Assembly (NCBI GenBank): GCA_014879665.1 | Contig: JACSRP010000085.1 | Span: forward strand, 1-34,078 | DNA length: 34,078 nt | DNA from: Anaerolineae bacterium | GTDB lineage: Bacteria; Chloroflexota; Anaerolineae; Aggregatilineales; Phototrophicaceae | Direction: 5' to 3' | In this document: in pieces, positions 15,465 to 24,182 of the stretch | Numbering within the stretch: the first letter of the stretch is position 1 | Layout: every line of letters starts with the position of its first letter | Made by a program: the position numbers and the translations under genes | Notes under the pieces: generated by a model | Databases searched by the model: none | The model's input: only the letters and a program-made list of their open reading frames with translations | What the model was told of the DNA's origin: nothing

Positions 15465-16541
15465 ATGACTACCTTCATTCTGCGTCGTATCGTCCTAACC
15501 ATTCCAGTGCTTTTCGGGATACTCGCGCTAACCTTCTTATTGACGCGCCTCATTCCCGGAAGACCTTGCACAGCAATTTATGGGGAACGAGCGACAGAAG
15601 CGCTTTGCAGCGCATTCGATGCACGCTATGGTTTGAACGATCCTCTGGGACAGCAATTTCTAAATTACGTTGGGCGCGTGATGACGGGCGATCTGGGTGA
15701 CTCAATCCGGCTGTCACGCCCTGTAGTTGATTTACTGGCAGAACGTTTGCCGGTCACCGTTGAGCTTGCCTTTGCGGCATTGTTTTTTGCGGTCATTATC
15801 GGCGTTCCCGCCGGTATTATTTCCGCCTATAAACGGAATACTCCGGCGGATTACTTCACGATGATTATTGCTAATATCGGCGTTTCGATGCCGGTATTCT
15901 GGCTCGGGCTTATGCTGGCTTATATGTTCGCTGTCGTGCTGCGGGACACACCGTTTGCCCTGCCCCCTTCTGGCAGATTAGACGCTGGCACTCAAATTGT
16001 GCCATTTTTTGTGCAGTGGGGTCTGGTGACGGACGCAACAACGGCATCTCCCATTCTCGTGTTCATCTCACGGTTGTACACTGTCAATGCCATTTTGACC
16101 GCTAACACCGCCCTGTTCACCAATTCAGTCCGGCATTTGATTCTACCGGCTATTGCAGTTGGCACTATTTCGATGTCAATCATTGCACGTATGACACGGT
16201 CTAGCGTCCTCGAAACCCTGAATCAGGATTACGTTCGCACAGCACGCGCCAAGGGTCTGCGAGAATTAACCGTCGTGATGCGACACGCCTTTCGCAATTC
16301 ACTTCTGCCAATCATCACGATCATCAGTTTGAATTTTGGCCTGCTGATTAGCGGCGCAGTGCTGACCGAAACGATCTTTGGGCTAACTGGTGTGGGGAGA
16401 ACCTTATTCGACGGGATTTCCAGCCGGGACTACCCTCTTGTGCAGGGATTCACCTTCTTTATAGCCTTTGCTTTTGTCCTTATTAATCTCCTCGTCGATA
16501 TCCTTTACGGCTATCTCGATCCACGCATCCGCCTAAGCTGA
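15465..16541 (+). CDS. Dpp/Opp-type ABC transporter permease, DppB-like
   Basis: Membrane subunit of the family-5 importer, 358 residues. The start MTTFILRRIVLTIPVLFGI and the following LTFLLTRLIPG are standard for DppB/OppB/NikB. GLNDPLGQQFLNYVGRVMTGDLGDS is the conserved periplasmic segment, and the EAA loop reads YVRTARAKGLRELTVVMRHAFRNSLLP. The C-terminal DPRIRLS motif is also typical. The first extracytoplasmic loop carries Cys35 and Cys48, unusual for the family, and a second large loop (about 165-230) is also expanded. The start lies 24 bases after palindromic repeat 2. The DppC-type gene begins 12 bases after the stop. Confidence 0.93.
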   Translation: MTTFILRRIVLTIPVLFGILALTFLLTRLIPGRPCTAIYGERATEALCSAFDARYGLNDPLGQQFLNYVGRVMTGDLGDSIRLSRPVVDLLAERLPVTVELAFAALFFAVIIGVPAGIISAYKRNTPADYFTMIIANIGVSMPVFWLGLMLAYMFAVVLRDTPFALPPSGRLDAGTQIVPFFVQWGLVTDATTASPILVFISRLYTVNAILTANTALFTNSVRHLILPAIAVGTISMSIIARMTRSSVLETLNQDYVRTARAKGLRELTVVMRHAFRNSLLPIITIISLNFGLLISGAVLTETIFGLTGVGRTLFDGISSRDYPLVQGFTFFIAFAFVLINLLVDILYGYLDPRIRLS

Positions 16542-16553
16542 TCAGGCCGAATT

Positions 16554-17519
16554 ATGACTACCGACATAACTATTCCTAAGCTTCAAGCGGCGGATATTCC
16601 AACAGCAACACGACGACCACAAAGCATGTTGGTCGAAACTTTATACAATCTGAAGCGCAATCGCAGCGCGATGATTGGCCTTGCGATCATCAGTTTCATG
16701 TTTGCGCTGGCAATATTTGCACCGGTAATCGCGCCTTATAACCCGCTTCAACCGATGCTGGATCGCGACGATCATCGTGGATTGGGGCGGCTGCCGGGGC
16801 GCGCGCCATGCATTCACCTGCTTGGTTGTACGCTTGAAGAACCCGAACATTTCATGGGGCTTGACCTGAACGGGCGAGACATGTTCAGCCGTGTGTTGTG
16901 GGGCGCACGCTATTCGTTGGTGGTCGGCATTTTCAGCGTCGCCATCGGTATTACCTCCGGCGCTCTTGTTGGCATGGTTGCCGGATACGCCGGCGGTTGG
17001 ACAGATGATATTCTAATGCGGTTGATGGACATCTTGCTGGCGTTTCCGGCGCTGATTCTGGCTATAGCGATTGTCAGTTTTGCCGGGCCAAGCCTTGAGA
17101 ATGCACTTCTCGCCATTGCTATCGTCAGTATTCCAGTTTATGCCCGCCTTGCCCGCGCTAATGTGCTTTCGATCAAGGAAATGGAATTTGTGACGGCTAG
17201 CCGTGCGGTCGGGGCGAGCCACAAGCGCATCCTTTTCATTCAAATTATGCCGAACGCGCTCACTTCTTTGATCGTTCAAGGGACACTTGACGTTGGCAGC
17301 GTGGTGCTAACCGCGGCGGCGCTATCGTTCATCGGGCTAGGTGCGCAGCCGCCAACGCCGGAATGGGGCGCGATCTTGAGCGAAGGCCGTAATTACGTGT
17401 TCACCAGCCCGCATCTGGTCTTTTTCCCCGGCATCATGATCATGATCACAGTGCTAGGCTTCAACCTGCTGGGTGACGGCCTACGGGATGCGATGGATCC
17501 CAGATTGAACAGGAATTAG
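16554..17519 (+). CDS. Dpp/Opp-type ABC transporter permease, DppC-like
   Basis: Partner membrane subunit, 321 residues. The N-terminal cytoplasmic leader ends in LKRNRSAMIGLAIISFMFALAIFAP, the usual DppC/OppC start. GRDMFSRVLWGARYSL corresponds to the conserved GRD..SR...GAR.SL motif, the EAA loop is FVTASRAVGASHKRILFIQIMPNAL, and the end is GDGLRDAMDPRL. Between helix one and the GRD motif lies an insertion with Cys86 and Cys92 (ordinary members have a short HPLGTD-type link), a likely disulfide-containing cap. No ATPase subunits (DppD/DppF) follow; the next gene is on the other strand after a 267-base gap. Confidence 0.93.
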   Translation: MTTDITIPKLQAADIPTATRRPQSMLVETLYNLKRNRSAMIGLAIISFMFALAIFAPVIAPYNPLQPMLDRDDHRGLGRLPGRAPCIHLLGCTLEEPEHFMGLDLNGRDMFSRVLWGARYSLVVGIFSVAIGITSGALVGMVAGYAGGWTDDILMRLMDILLAFPALILAIAIVSFAGPSLENALLAIAIVSIPVYARLARANVLSIKEMEFVTASRAVGASHKRILFIQIMPNALTSLIVQGTLDVGSVVLTAAALSFIGLGAQPPTPEWGAILSEGRNYVFTSPHLVFFPGIMIMITVLGFNLLGDGLRDAMDPRLNRN

Positions 17520-17591
17520 AGAATCTGCGCCCTCAGCGCTACCAGCCTTCAAACTTCGAAGCATCCATACAGCGCAAAGCGGCGGGCAATG

Positions 17592-17613
17592 GGGCGAACC
17601 TGTAGGTTCGCCC
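17592..17613. repeat. Palindromic hairpin downstream of the Dpp operon
   Basis: GGGCGAACC (17592-17600) and GGTTCGCCC (17605-17613) form a perfect 9-base-pair stem with a TGTA loop, followed by TTCTC. It probably terminates the importer operon and resembles the GGGGCG-type palindromes at 15410-15441. The rest of 17520-17786 shows nothing recognisable. Confidence 0.6.
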
Positions 17614-17786
17614 TTCTCATGCTTCGCCACAAAATTAAGATCGGGGATGGAGGCCACTAAGCAGCAGCGGCAGGCAAGAATAACGGGGCGTGCGGATTAG
17701 AAGCAGCGGAAATTGATGCCTCTGCCCTAGCGTGTGAAGCGCACTCTAAATGAATCCGCAAAGAAATTCCGCCGCACTTCCCCCTA

Positions 17787-19397
17787 TCACATCCGCCACA
17801 CACCAAACCTAGTTTCGCCTACACCCGCGTTCAAACAGGCGCTGAGGGCTAAGGCGAGGACGCGGCGGGTTTCGGGCGGGTCGAGGATGCCGTCATCCCA
17901 CAGGCGGGCGGTGGAGTAATAGGGGCTGCCTTCGCGGTCATACTTCTCTAAAATCGGCGCACGAAAGGCGTCCTGCCCGGCGGGGCTTAAGTCGGGTTTG
18001 GCTTCACGGGCAAGCTGGTCACGCTTGACAGTCAGCAGCACATTGGCCGCCTGCTCGCCACCCATCACGCTGATGCGGCTGTTGGGGTACATGAACAGGA
18101 AGCGCGGCCCGTAGGCACGGCCACACATGCCATAATTGCCCGCGCCAAAGCTGCCACCAATGATCACGGTCAACTTGGGCACGGCGGCATTGGCGACGGC
18201 ATGCACCATCTTGGCGCCGTCTTTGGCGATGCCCCCGGCTTCGGCTTCGCGGCCAACCATGAAGCCGGTGATATTTTGCAGGAAGATGAGCGGCACACCG
18301 CGCGCACAGCACAATTCGACAAAATGCGCGCCTTTCAGCGACGAATCGCTGAAGAGGACGCCGTTATTGGCGATGATACCGACGGGCATACCCTCAATGT
18401 GGGCGAAACCTGTGACCAGCGTCGTGCCGTAATTGGCTTTGAATTCCTGAAAACGGCTGCCATCGACGATACGGGCGATGACCTCGCGGCTGTCATAGCT
18501 TTCGCGGAAGGACTGCGGCAGTACCCCGTACAGCTCGGCGGGATCATAGGCGGGCGGCTCTGGCGCGAGCATATTTAGCGGGTTGTGCTTGCGGCGGTTG
18601 AGCGAGGCGACGATGCCGCGCAGAATTTCGAGGGCGTGGGCGTCATCCTGCGCGAAATGATCGGCGACGCCGCTTTTGTGGGTATGCACGTAAGCGCCGC
18701 CTAAATCTTCGGCGGATACATCTTCGCCGGTGGCAGCTTTGACCAACGGCGGCCCACCAAGGAAGATAGTGCCGGTTCCCTGCACGATCACGGTTTCATC
18801 GCTCATGGCAGGCACGTAAGCGCCGCCGGCGGTGCAACTTCCCATCACAGCGGCGATCTGGGGGATGCCTGCCGCGCTCATGGTCGCCTGATTGTAGAAG
18901 ATGCGGCCAAAATCGTCGGCATCAGGGAACACCTCATCCTGCATGGGCAGGAACGCGCCGCCGCTGTCTACCAAATACAGGCAGGGCAGATTATTTTCGA
19001 GGGCAATTTGCTGAGCGCGCAGGTGCTTCTTGACGGTGATCGGGTAGTAGGTGCCGCCCTTGACGGTGGCATCGTTGGCGAGGATCAGGCATTCGAGGCC
19101 GCTGACCCGCCCGATGCCGGCCACGATGCCCGCGCCGGGGGTGGGATCATCGTACAGTTCCCAACCTGCAAGCGGCGCGATTTCGAGGAACGGCGAACCG
19201 GGATCGAGCAGTTGATTGATGCGATCCCGGGCGAAAAGCTTGCCCTGCTCGCGATGGCGCTCCAGATACTTTGCGCCGCCGCCCTGCCGGACGAGGGCGA
19301 GGCGCTCGCGCAGTTCGGAAGCCAGCGCGCGGTTGTGGGCGGCGTTGGCGATGAAGGCGGAATCGGACGTGCGGAGTTGGGAAAGAATTTTTGGCAT
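17787..19397 (-). CDS. mccB: Acyl-CoA carboxylase carboxyltransferase subunit, 3-methylcrotonyl-CoA type
   Basis: Carboxyltransferase (beta) subunit of a biotin-dependent acyl-CoA carboxylase, 536 residues, cytosolic. It moves CO2 from carboxybiotin onto an acyl-CoA. The sequence follows the methylcrotonyl-CoA carboxylase beta pattern closely: [35 protein letters not shown] (first oxyanion region), [59 protein letters not shown], and the C-terminal [15 protein letters not shown] with final FGVWRM. This branch acts in leucine breakdown (MCC), though geranyl-CoA or a related enoyl-CoA cannot be excluded. The biotin-carboxylase/biotin-carrier alpha subunit is not adjacent. AAGGGG before the ATG is a fair ribosome site. 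MurJ lies upstream on the same strand. Confidence 0.88.
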   Translation of the reverse strand: MPKILSQLRTSDSAFIANAAHNRALASELRERLALVRQGGGAKYLERHREQGKLFARDRINQLLDPGSPFLEIAPLAGWELYDDPTPGAGIVAGIGRVSGLECLILANDATVKGGTYYPITVKKHLRAQQIALENNLPCLYLVDSGGAFLPMQDEVFPDADDFGRIFYNQATMSAAGIPQIAAVMGSCTAGGAYVPAMSDETVIVQGTGTIFLGGPPLVKAATGEDVSAEDLGGAYVHTHKSGVADHFAQDDAHALEILRGIVASLNRRKHNPLNMLAPEPPAYDPAELYGVLPQSFRESYDSREVIARIVDGSRFQEFKANYGTTLVTGFAHIEGMPVGIIANNGVLFSDSSLKGAHFVELCCARGVPLIFLQNITGFMVGREAEAGGIAKDGAKMVHAVANAAVPKLTVIIGGSFGAGNYGMCGRAYGPRFLFMYPNSRISVMGGEQAANVLLTVKRDQLAREAKPDLSPAGQDAFRAPILEKYDREGSPYYSTARLWDDGILDPPETRRVLALALSACLNAGVGETRFGVWRM

Positions 19398-19483
19398 AAA
19401 GAGTGCCCCTTACTGTTTTAACCGCCAAGGTGCCGTGAACGCCAAACGGTTAATATCCTATATTTCCTGGCGCGACTGGTGGT

Positions 19484-21271
19484 TTACATCCCCACCCGTT
19501 TGCGAACCATGCTGACAATCCAGCGCAGCTCGTCTAATTGCAGCAGGGCGGCCATGCCGATGTATACCGCACCACCGGCCATTGAGGCAACCATCACCAG
19601 CAGCAGTTCACGCAAGAACGATGAGCTGCCGATTAGCTGTTCGAACAGCGGCTCGGCCAAATAGGCGACCAGCCCCATGACCGCGGCGGCGAGTCCGGCT
19701 TTGAGCAGGGTGATCAGGATGCGCTGGTGACCGTATCCGCCGATACGACGGCGCAGCAGGACGGCGCTGATTAGCGCATGGGTGATGTGCTTGAGGCTGT
19801 CGGCAACCATCAGGCTGAACAGGCCAATTGAAGGCAGCAGCAGGACGGCGACCAGCATATACACGCCGAAGCTGGCGAGGCCGATCAGCGCGGGTGTGAG
19901 CGTATCCTGCCGGGCATAAAAAGCGTAGACCAGCAGCAAATCTACGGCGGCGAACGGCAGGCCGATCAGGTACAGGCGGAGCGCGGCTGCGGTGATGGCG
20001 GATGCTTCTGGCGTGAACTGGCCGTGCTGAAATAACAGCGTAACGATGGGCGCTGCCAGCACAAACAGGCCGATAGTGGCCGGAAGAATCAGGGTGATCG
20101 CCAGCCGCAAGCCTAGACCGAGTGTCGCTTTGAAAGCCTGCGTATTTTCGCTGACCTGTGCGAACAGGCCGGCGGCGGCATCATCAGCTTCGAGATCCGG
20201 TGTATCCAGCGCGATCAGGGCGGCAAAACGCGAGAGCGTGGGCAGAATGGCGATGCTGATGGCAGTGGCGACTAAGCCCTGCGGAAACTGGATCAACGTG
20301 GTTGCCCAGTTCATGTAGCCAAGCGCGCCGGGGATCGTATTACTGGCGAGATTGTAGCTGAAGGTACGCACGACCAGCGTGTCAATGATCAAGGTGAACA
20401 TGACCGGCGCATACAATCTGGAGATCTGGCGGACGGCGGGATGCCGCCAGTTGAATGATGGCCGCAGTTTCGCGCCGCGCAGCCCCGGAAGCAGTAGTAA
20501 AAATTGAGCGATGGAGCCGATCAACCAGCCGAGCGCCGCCGCCTGGATCGCATTGGGCGGGCGGCCCAGCGTGAACGCAACTACGCCGGTGGGCAGCAGG
20601 ACTGGCAGCACCTGCACCGAAGGCACAGCGAGGAACGTGACCAGCACAATGCAGCCGTTGAAGACCACTCCGGCTAGCGCAGGCAGCGTGAATTGATGCA
20701 AGGCGTAAAGCGCGCCGCTGATCACCGAGAACAGGCCGAGGAAGATTAGGGCGGGCGCGGTTAGCTGCAGCAGCGCAGCGGCGAGATTGGTGGTGGGCGC
20801 GTTATAGCCGCTGCCGACAAAGCCGATGATCTGCGGGGCGAGCGCGATAATTGCCAGCGTGAGGGCGGCGAGCAGGGCGGTGAGCAGCGTGACCAGCACC
20901 GAGACGGTTTGCCAGAAGGCTTTGAGGCCATTTTTGGCTTCGTTCTCGCTGAGCACTGGCACGATGGCGCTGTTGACGTGACCGGCAACTAGCAAATCGT
21001 AGATGGTTTTGGGGACGATGGTTGCGGTATAGAAGGCATCCACCGAAGACGATGCGCCAAACAGGGTGGTGATCATCACTTCGCGGGCCATGCCAAGCCC
21101 ACGACTGGCGATATTGCCGAGCGCCAGAATGCCGGTAGCACGGGCAACGCGGTCATTGGTCTCTGCTTGAGCCGGGGACTGGACTGCATTATCCGGCGGC
21201 GCAGGTTCGAGATTGGCGGCTGCCGGTGCAGGCTGAATATTGGTCAAAACGCGAGCGCCTCGTTCGTGCAA
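19484..21271 (-). CDS. murJ: Lipid II flippase MurJ (MviN family)
   Basis: Polytopic membrane protein of the MOP superfamily that flips the peptidoglycan precursor lipid II to the outer face. The family's opening, TGILALGNIASRGLGMAREVMITTLFGASSSVDAFYTA, is clear (about residues 46-83), followed by the VPVLSENEAKNG segment and about fourteen hydrophobic helices. At 595 residues it is longer than typical MurJ (about 510-530), because of a Pro/Ala-rich tail of about 45 residues before helix one and a connector of about 30 residues (around DTPDLEADDAAAG). The start is uncertain: TTG at 21271 has no ribosome site; a TTG at 21247, preceded by GAGG, is an alternative. Its presence argues for a peptidoglycan-containing cell. 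The next gene downstream on the same strand is mccB, 86 bases away. Confidence 0.88.
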   Translation of the reverse strand: MHERGARVLTNIQPAPAAANLEPAPPDNAVQSPAQAETNDRVARATGILALGNIASRGLGMAREVMITTLFGASSSVDAFYTATIVPKTIYDLLVAGHVNSAIVPVLSENEAKNGLKAFWQTVSVLVTLLTALLAALTLAIIALAPQIIGFVGSGYNAPTTNLAAALLQLTAPALIFLGLFSVISGALYALHQFTLPALAGVVFNGCIVLVTFLAVPSVQVLPVLLPTGVVAFTLGRPPNAIQAAALGWLIGSIAQFLLLLPGLRGAKLRPSFNWRHPAVRQISRLYAPVMFTLIIDTLVVRTFSYNLASNTIPGALGYMNWATTLIQFPQGLVATAISIAILPTLSRFAALIALDTPDLEADDAAAGLFAQVSENTQAFKATLGLGLRLAITLILPATIGLFVLAAPIVTLLFQHGQFTPEASAITAAALRLYLIGLPFAAVDLLLVYAFYARQDTLTPALIGLASFGVYMLVAVLLLPSIGLFSLMVADSLKHITHALISAVLLRRRIGGYGHQRILITLLKAGLAAAVMGLVAYLAEPLFEQLIGSSSFLRELLLVMVASMAGGAVYIGMAALLQLDELRWIVSMVRKRVGM

Positions 21272-21418
21272 TCAAGATGTAAGTCTAGCACGGAGGCTGG
21301 AAGTTAGGGAGATGGCGCATTTCAGGCGGTAGGCAGACGGCGGCGAAGCTTCCCCCCAGAGATGCAAAAGAGCGTGTTACAATCGCTGCATATCAGGATA
21401 AAAGAACGGATTTTGTAG

Positions 21419-22258
21419 ATGCTGCGAAGGGCATCTTTTCCCTGTTTTGCGGGCGTAATACGGCGCGCATCCAAATTGATGATCGCGCTACTGCTGGCGC
21501 TGACAGTTCTGAGCGCATGCCAGCCTGACGCGCCCGAAGATCTACCTGCTGATCGCCTGTGGAATCCTGATGCTGGTACGATGATTTTTCGCGCCGATTA
21601 TTCGAGGGAATCGCTCCCGGAACTGGCGCGGATTAGCGAAACAGCGCCCTGTACCGTGTACGGTGATGGACGGGTGATCTGGGTGAACGAGCTAGATGCC
21701 TTCAACAGCGAAGTGCTGTTTGACATCGTTTCTGAAGCGCAAATTCAGACATTCATCAATTACATGGCGTTTGACGAGAATTTTTACGCGCAGATAGCGG
21801 GGGCCGCCGGGTCTTTAGAGAATGATGAGTCGCCACTGATCGAGACGATTCTGCTGGATGTAGGCGGGCGGCGGCATACGGCTGACAATTATGGCGGATG
21901 GGACAGCGGATTCTTTAATCGCGTTCTAGCGGCCTGCAAGTCTATCAGCAGCAGCCCTATTCGCTTTGAGCCTACAGAAGCGTGGCTGACGGTGCGGGAA
22001 GTGGATGCGATTTCTGACGCGGCTTCGGTTTACTGGATTCCCGACGATCACGGCGGCCTTAGCCTTGCGGCGCTGGCCGACAGCGCTGCACAGCCGCAGT
22101 GGGTTAGCGGGGCGGGAGTGACCGATATTTGGCGACTGCTACATTCGATGTCTTATATCACGCAGTATGGTGAAGGGGAACGGATGTTCCAGATCGGGCT
22201 GCAAGCGCCGGGAGTGACCCGCAATTCACCCGCGAGGCCGGAAAACACCGGAGGGTGA
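21419..22258 (+). CDS. Predicted lipoprotein of unknown function
   Basis: A 279-residue exported protein, family not recognised. A basic N-terminus is followed by the hydrophobic run MIALLLALTV and the lipobox LSAC (31-34), so Cys34 should be lipid-modified and anchor the protein on the outside of the membrane. An internal ATG (21479) directly before the hydrophobic run would give a more standard leader and is a possible true start. The mature part is acidic, with an alternation of strands (CTVYGDGRVIWVNE is reminiscent of lipoproteins that compare displayed values), but no catalytic motif is visible. It is divergent from murJ across a 147-base gap, and its stop codon lies just before the next membrane-protein gene. 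Confidence 0.75.
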   Translation: MLRRASFPCFAGVIRRASKLMIALLLALTVLSACQPDAPEDLPADRLWNPDAGTMIFRADYSRESLPELARISETAPCTVYGDGRVIWVNELDAFNSEVLFDIVSEAQIQTFINYMAFDENFYAQIAGAAGSLENDESPLIETILLDVGGRRHTADNYGGWDSGFFNRVLAACKSISSSPIRFEPTEAWLTVREVDAISDAASVYWIPDDHGGLSLAALADSAAQPQWVSGAGVTDIWRLLHSMSYITQYGEGERMFQIGLQAPGVTRNSPARPENTGG

Positions 22259-22284
22259 AAGCAGGCACCTTTCAGAGAGGCGTT

Positions 22285-22290
22285 GGAGAT
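22285..22290 (+). promoter_or_regulatory. Ribosome site supporting a TTG start at 22297
   Basis: GGAGAT is 6 bases before TTG 22297. The upstream GTG at 22255 has its GGAGGG directly abutting the codon with no spacer, and the ATG at 22312 has no site, so the TTG is the best-placed start. Confidence 0.45.
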
Positions 22291-22296
22291 CTTCTT

Positions 22297-22854
22297 TTGA
22301 GCAATGTACGCATGAATAGACAAAACACGGATACGGCAATACAGATACAAATATCGCTGGCGGAGGCGCTGCAATTCGATGACGGCGATCTGGGGGCGAA
22401 CCGCGAGGGCAGGCTGAGCGAAAATCAGCGCGCGCGGCTGCGGCAAAACTGGTATCGCGGGTTGGGAATCAGTTTTGGGCTGATCGCTTTCGGGGTCGTG
22501 GCAGCGACAGTTTTCCTATTTCTGGGCTGGCGAATGGAGACAGTTGTGCTGACGCTGGTGGGCATCGCACTCACGTTCTTCAACGCGGCGGTGGTAGGGC
22601 TGCTGGCGCAGGCGTATTTGCGCTATCGCGGGGATACTCAAGCTGGCACGGTCATCAAGCTAGAAGGATCGGCATCGCGCACCCTAAAAATAAACGAACG
22701 CGCCCGCAGCGCCGCCTATTTTGTGAAGATTGGCGGGCAGGAACTGCGGGTCAATAAACCGGTATTCAACGCATTTCACGATCACGGCGTATACTGCATT
22801 TATCGCGCAGTAATTTCTAAGCAAATACTTTCTGCGGAGCAAATAAATCCTTAG
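22297..22854 (+). CDS. Uncharacterised membrane protein with two helices
   Basis: About 185 residues from the TTG at 22297 (199 if GTG 22255 is used, which would overlap the previous stop). A polar N-terminal region with SLAEALQFDDGDLGANREGRLSENQ is followed by two adjacent membrane helices (ISFGLIAFGVVAATVFLFLGW and VVLTLVGIALTFFNAAVVGLLAQ) and a C-terminal soluble domain rich in beta pattern (AAYFVKIGGQELRVNKPVF and GVYCIYRAVISKQILSAEQI). The helical hairpin plus small beta domain resembles NfeD-like or DUF-type membrane proteins in layout only. I do not recognise the family. It belongs to the block of envelope genes transcribed rightwards. Confidence 0.65.
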   Translation: MSNVRMNRQNTDTAIQIQISLAEALQFDDGDLGANREGRLSENQRARLRQNWYRGLGISFGLIAFGVVAATVFLFLGWRMETVVLTLVGIALTFFNAAVVGLLAQAYLRYRGDTQAGTVIKLEGSASRTLKINERARSAAYFVKIGGQELRVNKPVFNAFHDHGVYCIYRAVISKQILSAEQINP

Positions 22855-22887
22855 CCGTCCGGAGCAATACGCACAGAATGGTCACCC

Positions 22888-24117
22888 ATGAAATCAATCA
22901 GGGTTTTGATCACATTCACCGCCGTCTGGTTCCTCACTTTGCTTTTATGGGCATCCTCTGCCCCGCAGGTTAACGCACAGATCGCTTCCAACCCGACGGC
23001 GCGATGGATTCACGCGCAGATTAACGACTGGCGGCTGGGGTTGGGGCTGGCGCCGCTCGCGCTGAATGAAACGCTGAACCGCATGGCGCTGGATCAGGCG
23101 GCCTATGTGGCTTCACTGCGCTATGTGCCAGATAACATTCACGCCGGGCGAAATGGCGAAGGCCCCCGCGTGCGCGCCCTGTATGATACCTATCAATGGC
23201 CGACCTACGGGAACAGCCAGCAGTTGGTGATCGGAGAGATCACATGGATCGGGACGCAGGAAGATGCAATTGCCTTCTGGCATGAATCGGCCATTCACCG
23301 GCAAACGGCAACCAACGCATGGTATCGGGAAGTGGGCGTGGCGGCGGTACCCAAACGGGATGGACGCGGATATGTGATCGTGGTGGTACTGGGCGCGGAA
23401 CCCGGTGTGCTGCCCGCGATGGCCGATCCTGTGCGGGGCATCCTGTTTCTGACCAATGAGCGCTATCCGCGCGGAAGCGGGCGTTTCTTTGCCGAACAAT
23501 TCCGCCTTTTCGACACACAGGGGCGAATGATCAGCGATTGGCAGGATTGGCAGCCTCAGATTCCACTACCTACGGGGAGCAGATCGCTATATGTGCTGTA
23601 CGCCAATGGCGACGGGCAGGCGCTAAGCGAAGCCGATTTAGACCCGGCAGATATACCTTTACCGGCATATGAAGCGGCGTGGCAAACTGCGACAACTGTG
23701 AATATGGGGCCAACGGCAACGCCCGCGCCGCCGCCGACAGCCACGCCGCCGCCGATTCCGCATATCCGGCTGACCTATGATCGCAACGTGCTGACGCTGG
23801 TGAATACCGTGAACAGCAGCGCCAATGTTTTGCGGTTGGTGCTGGCAAATCCGGAAGGCACGCAGCGGCTGGCGGTGCGCAATTGGAACGCCGGATATAT
23901 ACGGGGGACGTTGAACGCATTGCCCCCATGGAACTGCCTGCAAATTGCGCCGGAAGGGCGAAGTGTCGCCATGCCAGTGGAATGCAGGCGCAGCAGTTTG
24001 ACACTGGCACAGCCTAATCAGTTACTATGGCGATCTGATTTCGTGGTGCTGCAAAACGAGACGGTAATCACCAGCTGCCGCGCCGATGATGGCCTGTGTG
24101 AATTTGATTTGCCGTGA
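22888..24117 (+). CDS. Secreted CAP-domain (SCP/PR-1-like, YkwD-type) protein
   Basis: A 409-residue secreted protein. The signal peptide runs to VNA-Q (about residue 30). Residues 38-170 form a CAP domain: INDWRLGLGLAPLALNETLNRMALDQAAY, NIHAGRNGEGPRVRALY with His85, GEITWIG with Glu117, and FWHESAIHRQT with the second conserved His138, then YREVGVAAV. These His and Glu residues are the conserved cavity of the superfamily. After a middle beta region comes a Thr/Pro linker (TATPAPPPTATPPP, 277-290) of the kind that joins extracellular domains in Chloroflexota. A C-terminal domain of about 115 residues with four cysteines (PWNC, PVECRR, TSCRADDGLC) follows. CAP proteins bind sterols, lipids or polysaccharides; the ligand here is unknown. 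Confidence 0.85.
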   Translation: MKSIRVLITFTAVWFLTLLLWASSAPQVNAQIASNPTARWIHAQINDWRLGLGLAPLALNETLNRMALDQAAYVASLRYVPDNIHAGRNGEGPRVRALYDTYQWPTYGNSQQLVIGEITWIGTQEDAIAFWHESAIHRQTATNAWYREVGVAAVPKRDGRGYVIVVVLGAEPGVLPAMADPVRGILFLTNERYPRGSGRFFAEQFRLFDTQGRMISDWQDWQPQIPLPTGSRSLYVLYANGDGQALSEADLDPADIPLPAYEAAWQTATTVNMGPTATPAPPPTATPPPIPHIRLTYDRNVLTLVNTVNSSANVLRLVLANPEGTQRLAVRNWNAGYIRGTLNALPPWNCLQIAPEGRSVAMPVECRRSSLTLAQPNQLLWRSDFVVLQNETVITSCRADDGLCEFDLP

Positions 24118-24182
24118 AGTGCGCCCTGTCTAATACAGTAGTCCTATGACTGTATGGCGGCAAATGCGTTAGAGTCGTCGCC

